Positions 8,257 to 15,828 of a stretch of DNA of 24,740 nt are shown here, piece by piece. Positions within the stretch are counted from its first letter, which is position 1; every line of letters begins with the position of its first letter. The notes beneath the pieces are model-generated. The model ran no database searches. It was not told the DNA's origin and saw only the letters and a program-made list of their open reading frames with translations. The DNA is from JAFDVL01 sp043775925 (GTDB taxonomy: Bacteria; Acidobacteriota; Blastocatellia; RBC074): positions 1 through 24,740 of the forward strand of contig JAYVRW010000116.1 in NCBI GenBank assembly GCA_043775925.1, read 5' to 3'. Made by a program: the position numbers and the translations under genes.

Positions 8257-9048
8257 ATGCTCTTGGATACAACTTCTCAAGTCAATACTGCTCACAAAAT
8301 AAGCCCGTTCGCAAAAACTGTGACAACGGCTTCATTTCAAATTTCTCCACAAAAAATTACCCGTGTCCTTTCCTTCGTTGTTTCATTAATAATCGCGGCT
8401 GGTATTAGCGCTCAGTACTTGAGATTTTCTCTGACTGAAGCCTACATGCGTGAGAAACACTATTGGTGGTTAATGGATAAATTTGATCTGGATGGAGAAT
8501 TTAACGTCCCGAATTTTTACCAGACTCTCTCCCTTTTATTTTGTGGAATATTACTGATGATGATTGCCCGGGCGAGTAAAAATTCCAACAAAAATTATGT
8601 CCTGCACTGGTGGGGACTGGCAGCAACTTTTATCTTTCTAGGTTGCGACGAAGCGATTCAGCTTCATGAAATGACCATCCTGCCGCTGCGAAATATCTTT
8701 GGCACGGATGGGTATTTTTTCTATGCCTGGGTCATGCTGGCAGCCATTTTAGTCCCGATCTTTGGCTTACTCTATATTAAATTTCTTTGGGCTTTGCCAG
8801 TTAAATTTCGATGGCTTTTTATCACCGCTGGCACTGTTTATGTCGCTGGCGCGCTCGGACTGGAAATGGTTGGCGGACAATTACGAAAAATCTATGGGCT
8901 GGAATCGGTACAATATGTTGCAGAAACCATCCTCGAAGAGTCGCTGGAAATGATCGGAATCCTGATTTTTATCTATGCTTTGCTTTCATATTTCAGTCAT
9001 CACGTAAAAGAGTTCCAGTTCCAATTTACTGAACAAAAGTCTCAATAA
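8257..9048 (+). CDS. Six-helix membrane protein of unknown function
   Basis: This is a 263-aa protein from ATG 8257, AAGGA 7 bases upstream. Hydrophobic segments lie at about 36-54, 88-104, 117-130, 153-178, 185-204 and 230-247, giving six likely transmembrane helices with a polar 35-residue N-terminus. Conserved-looking charged residues sit at membrane borders: D131-E132 and H137-E138 (FLGCDEAIQLHE), E203, and E227-E231 (LEESLE). A cluster of acidic residues and a histidine near the membrane face suggests a metal site or a membrane enzyme, but this is inference. I know similar unnamed 'DE..HE' membrane proteins in diverse bacteria but no function. The gene sits 34 bp after glmU and 42 bp before glmS, so it may share their transcript. 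Confidence 0.75.
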   Translation: MLLDTTSQVNTAHKISPFAKTVTTASFQISPQKITRVLSFVVSLIIAAGISAQYLRFSLTEAYMREKHYWWLMDKFDLDGEFNVPNFYQTLSLLFCGILLMMIARASKNSNKNYVLHWWGLAATFIFLGCDEAIQLHEMTILPLRNIFGTDGYFFYAWVMLAAILVPIFGLLYIKFLWALPVKFRWLFITAGTVYVAGALGLEMVGGQLRKIYGLESVQYVAETILEESLEMIGILIFIYALLSYFSHHVKEFQFQFTEQKSQ

Positions 9049-9090
9049 AGAACAAATAAAGTATCGTTCGTTTGATTAGAAGGAGTTTTT

Positions 9091-10959
9091 ATGTGCGGAA
9101 TAGTTGGTTATGTCGGAAGTCAGCAAGTCGTAGATGTTGTCATCGAAGGTCTGAGAAAATTGGAATATCGCGGCTATGATTCCGCCGGAATCGCAGTCGT
9201 CAACCGTGATGGCGAAATGCATGTGCGTCGCGCTGAAGGCAAGCTTCGCAACCTTGAAACTGTCCTTGCCAAAGACCCGATTGAAGGCGATTACGGCTTA
9301 GGACATACGCGCTGGGCCACACACGGACGCCCGACGGAAGAAAACGCGCATCCGCATCGTTCCAGCGATGGCCGCATTTGTGTCGTCCACAACGGCATCA
9401 TCGAAAATTACCTCGAACTCAAACGCGAGTTGCAAAAAAACGATCATCGCTTTCAATCCGAAACCGACACCGAAGTCATCGCGCACCTGATCGAAAAACG
9501 TCTCCGACAAAATCCTGACCTCGGTTTGGAAGGCGCGTTCCGTGCGACGCTCAAAGAAATTCGCGGCATTTACGCACTCGTAGCAATTTCCGCCGACGAA
9601 CCAAACAAGCTTGTCGCCGCACGTTTAGGGCCTCCGGTCGTGATTGGACTCGGCGAAGGCGAATCGTTTGTCGCTTCCGACATTCCCGCAATTTTGCAGC
9701 ATACGCGCAACATGTTTTTTCTCGGCGACGGCGAAATGGCAGTGCTGACGCGCGAAGGTGTGAAGGTCGAAAACGCCAAAGGCGAAACCGTCAAGCCCGA
9801 TGTGCAACGCATTACATGGGATCCGATTCAGGCGGAAAAAGGCGGCTTCAAACATTTCATGCTCAAGGAAATTTATGAGCAACCGCGCGCTGTCCGCGAC
9901 ACCACACAAAACCGCGTTTCACTGGATACAGGCCACGTTTATCTGGATGAAATCAATATTCCCGCCGCTTATTTCCGCAGTTTCAGCGACATCAAAATCG
10001 CGGCGTGCGGCACAGCCTGGCACGCAGCATTGGTCGCCAAATATTTGATCGAAGAACTCGCGCGCGTTCCTGTCGAAGTGGATTACGCTTCGGAATTTCG
10101 CTATCGCAATCCGATCCTGACGCCGAGCACTTTAATGATGGTGATTTCGCAATCCGGCGAAACGGCGGACACGCTCGCAGCCTTGCGTGAAGCGAAAGAA
10201 AAAGCCTGTCGGTCAATCGCAATCTGTAACGTCAACGGTTCAATGATGACGCGTGAAGCCGACGGCACAATCTACACACACGCCGGCCCGGAAATTGGCG
10301 TGGCTTCAACCAAAGCCTTCACTTCGCAAATGGTCGCGGCGTATTTGTTCGCACTGTACCTCGCGCAAGAACGCGGCACGCTCACCGAAGAGCAATTAAA
10401 ATGGCACGTTCGTCACTTATCCGAATTGCCAGTGAAGATGGAAAAATTGCTCAACGATCCGAGCATTGATTACGAAGACCTCTCAAAACATTTCGTGCTG
10501 TCGAGCGATTTTCTGTACCTCGGACGCGGCATCAATTTCCCGATTGCACTCGAAGGCGCATTAAAGCTGAAGGAAATTTCCTATATTCATGCGGAAGGTT
10601 ACGCCGCCGGAGAAATGAAGCACGGCCCGAATGCCTTAATTGATTCGCGCCTGCCCGTAGTCGTTATCAACACGCTTGATTCCGACGACGAAAAATCAAA
10701 ACTGCGCTACGAAAAAACCCTGTCAAATATTCAGGAAGTCCGCGCCCGCGACGGCATCGTCGTAGCCATCGTCACCGAAGGCGACACCGACACCAAAGAA
10801 ATGGCGTCCTTCACCATCGAAGTTCCACCTTCCAGCGAATTGCTCTCGTCCGTCCTGTCAACAATCCCCATGCAGTTGCTCGCATATCACATCGCGGTCA
10901 GACGCGGATGCGACGTAGATCAACCGAGGAATTTGGCGAAGAGCGTGACGGTGGAATAG
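9091..10959 (+). CDS. glmS: Glucosamine-6-phosphate synthase (isomerising)
   Basis: This is a 622-aa protein. MCGIVGYVGS exposes Cys2 as the N-terminal nucleophile of the class II glutaminase domain, which includes LGHTRWATHGRP and the ENAHPH loop. Two SIS sugar-isomerase domains follow (AACGTAWHAAL, SQSGETADTL, then ISYIHAEGYAAGEMKHGP). The protein ends DQPRNLAKSVTVE, identical to the E. coli terminus. It converts fructose-6-P plus glutamine into glucosamine-6-P, the first step to UDP-GlcNAc. AAGGAG lies 7 bases before the ATG. Codon use is noticeably more biased and GC-rich than in neighbouring genes, as expected for a well-expressed gene. The last codons form the attTn7 recognition site. 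Confidence 0.99.
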   Translation: MCGIVGYVGSQQVVDVVIEGLRKLEYRGYDSAGIAVVNRDGEMHVRRAEGKLRNLETVLAKDPIEGDYGLGHTRWATHGRPTEENAHPHRSSDGRICVVHNGIIENYLELKRELQKNDHRFQSETDTEVIAHLIEKRLRQNPDLGLEGAFRATLKEIRGIYALVAISADEPNKLVAARLGPPVVIGLGEGESFVASDIPAILQHTRNMFFLGDGEMAVLTREGVKVENAKGETVKPDVQRITWDPIQAEKGGFKHFMLKEIYEQPRAVRDTTQNRVSLDTGHVYLDEINIPAAYFRSFSDIKIAACGTAWHAALVAKYLIEELARVPVEVDYASEFRYRNPILTPSTLMMVISQSGETADTLAALREAKEKACRSIAICNVNGSMMTREADGTIYTHAGPEIGVASTKAFTSQMVAAYLFALYLAQERGTLTEEQLKWHVRHLSELPVKMEKLLNDPSIDYEDLSKHFVLSSDFLYLGRGINFPIALEGALKLKEISYIHAEGYAAGEMKHGPNALIDSRLPVVVINTLDSDDEKSKLRYEKTLSNIQEVRARDGIVVAIVTEGDTDTKEMASFTIEVPPSSELLSSVLSTIPMQLLAYHIAVRRGCDVDQPRNLAKSVTVE

Positions 10960-10984
10960 CAATCCAAATTGATCAAGGTCTAAA
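10919..10984 (+). other. attTn7 site at the 3' end of glmS
   Basis: In Tn7, TnsD reads the last roughly 36 bases of glmS (coding for the invariant LAKSVTVE end) and directs insertion 23-25 bp past the stop. Here the stop is at 10957-10959 and the transposon-like end TGTTCAGG begins at 10985. That leaves 25 bp between, the last five of which (CTAAA, 10980-10984) would be the target duplication. Position and orientation fit Tn7 exactly. I could not confirm a second CTAAA at the far end. Confidence 0.85.
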
Positions 10985-11060
10985 TGTTCAGGAATAAAAT
11001 TTCCGTAGAATAGATAAAAATTATGTAAAATAAATAATAATTATGTAAAATTCTCTTGGA
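10985..11060 (+). repeat. Tn7-like right end with tandem TnsB-type boxes
   Basis: After the terminal TGTTCAGGAATAAAAT, three boxes follow at an exact 20-bp step: TTCCGTAGAATAGATAAAAA at 11001, TTATGTAAAATAAATAATAA at 11021 and TTATGTAAAAT(TCTCTTGGA) at 11041. Boxes one and two match at 15 of 20 positions; boxes two and three share their first 11 bases. Closely packed TnsB-binding sites of about 22 bp are typical of Tn7R. The boxes lie between the end and tnsA, so TnsB binding would probably also repress the tns promoter, as in Tn7. The A+T-rich boxes contain plausible -10 hexamers, but I cannot assign one. Confidence 0.7.
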
Positions 11061-11090
11061 GTCCAAATAGATTTCAGGAGATTTTTGTTT

Positions 11091-11930
11091 ATGGGAAGAA
11101 GCCAGTATGAGTGGAACGAGTCGAAGTATAAGCGGTTCCTAAAAGAAGGGCGCGGTGCAGGACAAGGCAAGGATTATCGCCCTTGGCTAACAATTCAAGA
11201 TGTGTCCTCCAGTGGTCGAAGACATCGAGTTAGGGGGTGGAAAACGGAACGTATTCACCATTTAATGTCCGACCATGAATACCGTTATTTCTGCATGCTT
11301 GAATGGTCGGATGGCGTGCGTGACATTCGGGAGCAATTCCCACTTGATTTAGAAGCAACTCAAGAGATAGCCCGTCAAATCAGCGTAAAACATCCAGTTG
11401 CAGGGACAGACCTCTTTCCTGTCGTTCTTACTACCGATTTTCATATATCTATTTACAGTGGTCACTCACTCACCGAAGTTGCCCGAACCGTAAAGCACGC
11501 CGCCGAATTGGAAAAGCAACGAACTATTGAGAAGCTAGAGATTGAAAGGCGTTACTGGGAAATAAAGGGAATTGATTGGGGGATCGTCACTGAAAAAGAC
11601 ATTCCCAGACCATTTGCTGACAATATTGACCGTATCCAGAAGGATTATTGGTTGGAATCTAGTCAAGGCGCAGAAGCAGCCCGTTTGCTGTCCTTTGCTG
11701 AACTACTGAAACAGCGAATCCGCAATGGAAGAGGAACATTTCTGACAGTGACAAAAAGTTTTGATGAAGAAATGAACCTGGATATTGGGACATCCATCAA
11801 ACTTTTGAAATATCTGATAGCAAGGAAACAGATACGCTTAGATTTCAACGAGAAGCTGGATTTTTCCAAATCAGTTAATTCGGTCACCATTATTGAATCG
11901 GAGTTGGTTTATCAACTGAGGTTAGCATGA
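11091..11930 (+). CDS. tnsA: TnsA transposon-end endonuclease
   Basis: This is a 279-aa protein from ATG 11091 (AGGAG 10 bases upstream; an in-frame TTG two codons earlier is less likely). It aligns by eye with E. coli TnsA (273 aa) over most of its length: EGRGAGQGKDYRPWLTIQDV, SSGRRHR, IHHLMSD, LEWSDGVRDIREQFPL, KHPV and KLEIERRYW. The restriction-endonuclease-like catalytic residues are present as E63, D116 and K135, equivalent to E63, D114 and K132 of Tn7; the Q130 position appears to be T133. TnsA cuts the 5' ends of the transposon and, with TnsB, allows cut-and-paste movement. Its last four bases overlap the tnsB start. Confidence 0.97.
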   Translation: MGRSQYEWNESKYKRFLKEGRGAGQGKDYRPWLTIQDVSSSGRRHRVRGWKTERIHHLMSDHEYRYFCMLEWSDGVRDIREQFPLDLEATQEIARQISVKHPVAGTDLFPVVLTTDFHISIYSGHSLTEVARTVKHAAELEKQRTIEKLEIERRYWEIKGIDWGIVTEKDIPRPFADNIDRIQKDYWLESSQGAEAARLLSFAELLKQRIRNGRGTFLTVTKSFDEEMNLDIGTSIKLLKYLIARKQIRLDFNEKLDFSKSVNSVTIIESELVYQLRLA

Positions 11931-14140
11931 TAGACAATCTCTCCATCAACGCTCTAATAAAACCTACAGGTGCTACAGATGTATTGGAAATCCAAAGACT
12001 TTTGTGGTTTAGCGTAGAGCAAGATGTGGCGTACCTTATACCAATAGAAGGAAAGAAAGGTCTCCCGTTTTTCATCAATCTTTCGGTTGTTACGGAGAAA
12101 CTAGCAAGACGAGAGTTAGAAATAGTTAGCGATGATCCCTGGGCTAGAGCTTTTGAGGAAAGTGAATTGACTGAAGCCGCTTTGAATGTGCGGAATATGG
12201 CTTGGAAAGTAATAGAATCCCTCGTTCAGCCGGAAATGGAGCCGGAAATATATCAGAAGCGGATCAGAGGCTCTCTGGTAATTGAGGCCGCTCGGAGCAA
12301 TCAATTAACGGCGACGGCTGTATACAAATACTTACGAAAATTTTGGCAACGCGGAAAAACAAAAAACGCCTTGTTACCAGATTTTGATAAACGCGGTGGT
12401 AAGGGAAAGGAAAAATCCATATCAGAGAAGAAGCGGGGTAGGCCTGGAAAAGATGCGGCAATCTCGCCGTCCACGACCACCGTCAACGTGGATGAGACAA
12501 TCAAGAGAAACATTAGAAATGCTCTTTCTCGCTATTATTTAACCAAAAAAGAAACACCAATGAAGAAAGCCTACGATCTAATGATCAGAGACTTTTTCCA
12601 GGAGGATTTCTATTTCAAAGATGGAATTCAACAATCTATTTTGGTTCCGCCAGTCCAACGCCCCTCATTTGCCCAGTTCAAGTATTGGGCAAATAAATTT
12701 CTAAACCCGGAGAAGATTGTCACCGCCCGTAAGGGGAAAGTTGTTTTTTCAAAAAATGTCAGGCCGCACCTCGGCAACTCAACGAGCGAAGCATTTAGCC
12801 CCGGGCAAAAATGCCAGATAGATGCGACTGTTGCGGATGTATATTTACGCTCCCGGTACAATCGCCAGTGGATTATTGGACGCCCAGTAATTTATGTGGT
12901 GATTGATATATTTAGTCGCATGATTGTTGGTATTTACGTCGGGTTAGAAGGCCCTTCCTGGCTCGGCGCGATGATGGCGTTAGCCAATACATCAGTCAAT
13001 AAACTAAGTTACTGCAAAGATTACGGCATCACTCTTGAAGAAGGCGAGTGGCCGTGTGAAGGATTGCCTTCGGTTTTTCTTAGTGATGGGGGTGAATTAA
13101 AAAGCAAGAAAGCAGATTCGTTAACAGCCAATCTCAATATCGGATTTGAGACGGCAAAAGCTTACGCCCCCGATTGGAAAGGAATCGTTGAAAGCCAGTT
13201 CCGCACACTCCACTTGCAGGTAAAACCGTTCGTACCAGGCTATGTAGAAAAGGATGCAGATAAAAGAATCGGAAGAGATTATAGGCTGGATGCCAAACTA
13301 GATATCTTTCAATTTACAAATATCATTCTTCATTGTGTCCGCCAACATAACAAACAATATTTAGAAAATTACCCCAGAAATGAGCAAATGATCGAAGCTG
13401 GAGTTGAACCTATTCCAATTAAACTTTGGGAGTGGGGAGTTATTAATCGCGGCAGTGGGCTGAGGAAATACAACGAAAACATAGTTAAGCTCAATATCAT
13501 GCCGACAGCCGAGGCAACGATCACTAAAAGTGGTATTCACTTTGAGAAGATGCGATATAGCTGTGAGCAGGCCATTAAAGAACAGTGGTTTGAGATGGCA
13601 AGCCTCAAGGGAAGTAGGAAAATCATGGTTTGTTATGATCCTCGAACAACAAACTATCTTTACATTAAGTCGCCAGATGGCAAGAGCTATGAGAAATGCT
13701 ATTTGCTCAATGCGGAAGAACGATTTCTTAACAAAGATATTTACGATGTTCGGTACTTTTATCAAAATGAATCGCAGCAAAAACGCCAACACACGGGGCA
13801 ACAACAACAGGTAAATGTAAATCTGGCAGAGGTTATTGAGCATATCGTCAAGGAGGCAGAAACGCTTACAGACGCGGTGCCTGCTATCCAAAGTAATAGA
13901 GAAGCTGTTTCATACATTAGACAGAATCGCGCTATCGAAAAACAGAAATTACGCGAGAAAGAAGCCTTCAATCTTCTATCTTCAAATGACGAAGGCGATC
14001 TAATCAAAGGCGTAGGAAAGATTATTCCAATGCCACTCGACTCTAGCACGCCTGAGAGACGCGCTTATCCCAGCAACATTGAGCTGTTGCGGAAGAAGAG
14101 AACCCAAATAAAGGGAGAATCCGGTGATGACAGGAGCTGA
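11927..14140 (+). CDS. tnsB: TnsB DDE transposase
   Basis: This is a 737-aa protein (Tn7 TnsB is 702). The N-terminal half carries DNA-binding helix-turn-helix regions, including LTATAVYKYLRKFWQRG and the basic GRPGK linker near 171-175. The rve/DDE catalytic core has D299 (CQIDATVADVYL), D387 (VFLSDGGEL) and E422 (KGIVESQFRTL). The spacings of 88 and 35 are identical to those of D273, D361 and E396 in Tn7 TnsB. WPCEGLP and IGRPVIYVVIDIFSRMIVG also match. The C-terminal tail (from about 640) is charged and probably contacts TnsC. TnsB binds the transposon ends and performs 3' cleavage and strand transfer. The ATG overlaps the tnsA stop (ATGA). Confidence 0.97.
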   Translation: MIDNLSINALIKPTGATDVLEIQRLLWFSVEQDVAYLIPIEGKKGLPFFINLSVVTEKLARRELEIVSDDPWARAFEESELTEAALNVRNMAWKVIESLVQPEMEPEIYQKRIRGSLVIEAARSNQLTATAVYKYLRKFWQRGKTKNALLPDFDKRGGKGKEKSISEKKRGRPGKDAAISPSTTTVNVDETIKRNIRNALSRYYLTKKETPMKKAYDLMIRDFFQEDFYFKDGIQQSILVPPVQRPSFAQFKYWANKFLNPEKIVTARKGKVVFSKNVRPHLGNSTSEAFSPGQKCQIDATVADVYLRSRYNRQWIIGRPVIYVVIDIFSRMIVGIYVGLEGPSWLGAMMALANTSVNKLSYCKDYGITLEEGEWPCEGLPSVFLSDGGELKSKKADSLTANLNIGFETAKAYAPDWKGIVESQFRTLHLQVKPFVPGYVEKDADKRIGRDYRLDAKLDIFQFTNIILHCVRQHNKQYLENYPRNEQMIEAGVEPIPIKLWEWGVINRGSGLRKYNENIVKLNIMPTAEATITKSGIHFEKMRYSCEQAIKEQWFEMASLKGSRKIMVCYDPRTTNYLYIKSPDGKSYEKCYLLNAEERFLNKDIYDVRYFYQNESQQKRQHTGQQQQVNVNLAEVIEHIVKEAETLTDAVPAIQSNREAVSYIRQNRAIEKQKLREKEAFNLLSSNDEGDLIKGVGKIIPMPLDSSTPERRAYPSNIELLRKKRTQIKGESGDDRS

Positions 14141-15828
14141 ACTAGCAGTGATTGCGGAGTACAAAGAACAACTCCTATCAGATTATCGCGGTAATCCGAT
14201 GATTGAAGCGCTACCGCCCATATTGTCTAAAGAGGAGTTTGCCGATAAAGTCACTTCGTATCCGGCCTTTGATAAAAGTGAAAAAAAAGCTATCCTCTGA
14301 ATTACGTCTGCACTGTGTTGAGAGGCTACCAGACTATTTTCAGCCGTTGGATATTCATATCGAGCTTGAGCAGAAAATCTCCCGTCTTATCAGGCGAGGA
14401 TATATTGCCAGAAACCCGCTTGAAGGCAGCTTTAATCTACGGCTTAGGCAAATCTCTAATTTACTTGAACAAGCACGCCAAAAAAATGGCTTGCCGATCA
14501 AAACAACTGTCAAAGTGAATAGTACAGCCTCTGGCCCAACTTTGATCGGGATATCTGGCATGGGGAAAAGCACCGCTCTTGAGAGAATTCTTAGACTTTA
14601 CCCACAAGTGATTTTACATGGGGATCACAAAGGGGTCCCACTTAATTTTTACCAAATTGTGTGGCTCAAGGTGGATTGCCCGCATGCTGGTAGTCTAAAA
14701 GGGCTTTGTGGTGATTTCTTCAAAGGAATTGATGATCTGCTTGGAACGGATTATCACGATACGTTTTCAGGGAGACGTTACACAGAAGATGTAATGTTGG
14801 CGCAGATGTGCTTAATTGCAGTCAGGCATGGATTAGGAATTTTAGTCATTGATGAATTACAGAATCTTAGTCTTGCGAAAAGTGGCGGTGCAGAAAAAGC
14901 GATGAATTTCTTCGTTAAGCTGGTAAACAACATTGGGGTTCCCGTAATGCGCGTTGGGACAAGCAAAGCACTCTCAGTTCTCCAAGCAGATTTTAGACTT
15001 GCCCGAAGATCAATAGGAATCTCTTGGGATCGGTTTCAAGTTAAGAATGGACGTGATAAAGAATTGTGGGATTTACTAATTGAGGAGCTTTTTTCGTATC
15101 AATGGACAAGCGGAGATGCAACGTTTTCGGATGATTTTAATGAGGTACTGTACGATGAAAGCCAAGGCATCACGGACATTGCGATTAAACTATACATGAT
15201 GGCGCAATGGCGTGCGATTGCGTTTTCCCAAGAGGCGATAACCCCTGATGACATCCGAATCATTGCCGCCGAAAATTTGAAAATGGTACAGCCGATGCTC
15301 CATGCGCTGCGAACCAATAATCAGAAGCTGATCCAAAAATACGGCGATATCCAAACGAAAGAAATTGCGGAGCAAGTCAGAGAACACTTTTCGGAATCAG
15401 AAGAGTTTGTACGCAGACAAACCACTGTTAAAACTCACCAACAAGAAAAAGCGATAAATGTGGATGCGTCGTCAACTCTGGCAAGGTTGATTAAGGAGTT
15501 GATGGCACTGGAAATCTCCCCTGCTAATGCCAAATATCATGCCGAGTCGGTATTTGCACATAGAGCCGCAACAGAAACCTTCGATGACCTCCTGAAAAAA
15601 GCCTATACCATTGCATTAGGCGATAGCTTGCCATCCCTTCAAGCACCGCCTTCCATACAGCCAATTAAAAATAACAAAAAAGCGACTCCCGGCGATTTGC
15701 CAATGAATGATTTACGTCTAATCCTGAAACAAGCAAAAGAGAATAAACGGTCAGCTTATGACGCATTTAACGAATATAAAATAATTAAACCCCCATTGCA
15801 GGATGTTTTTTTTGAAGTAGCTGCCTGA
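14127..15828 (+). CDS. tnsC: TnsC AAA+ regulator, interrupted by an apparent +1 frameshift at A8
   Basis: The start is ATG 14127 (GGGAG upstream, inside the tnsB 3' end). The frame encodes a Tn7-like N-terminus with DYRGNPMIEALPPI (compare YRDNPFIEALPPL in Tn7) but stops at TGA 14298-14300. The rest of TnsC (LRLHCVERLPDYFQPL onward) is in the +1 frame. The two join perfectly if one A is removed from the eight at 14281-14288, giving GAA AAA AAG CTA and a 566-aa product (Tn7 TnsC is 555). The joined protein has Walker A GISGMGKST (141-149) and Walker B LVIDE (239-243). TnsC is the ATPase matchmaker between target selectors and TnsAB. The shift may be a mutation, a sequencing error or expression through slippage. 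A conceptual start at 14203 in the second frame would lack the conserved N-terminus. Confidence 0.9.

Noticed and set aside
13361..13891. Minus-strand 176-codon open frame inside tnsB
   Set aside because: It is antisense to a well-supported transposase gene, with no family resemblance.
14203..14289. ATG 14203 as the true tnsC start
   Set aside because: The first 29 residues from it do not resemble TnsC, while the overlapping frame from 14127 matches the TnsC N-terminus; the frameshift explanation fits better.
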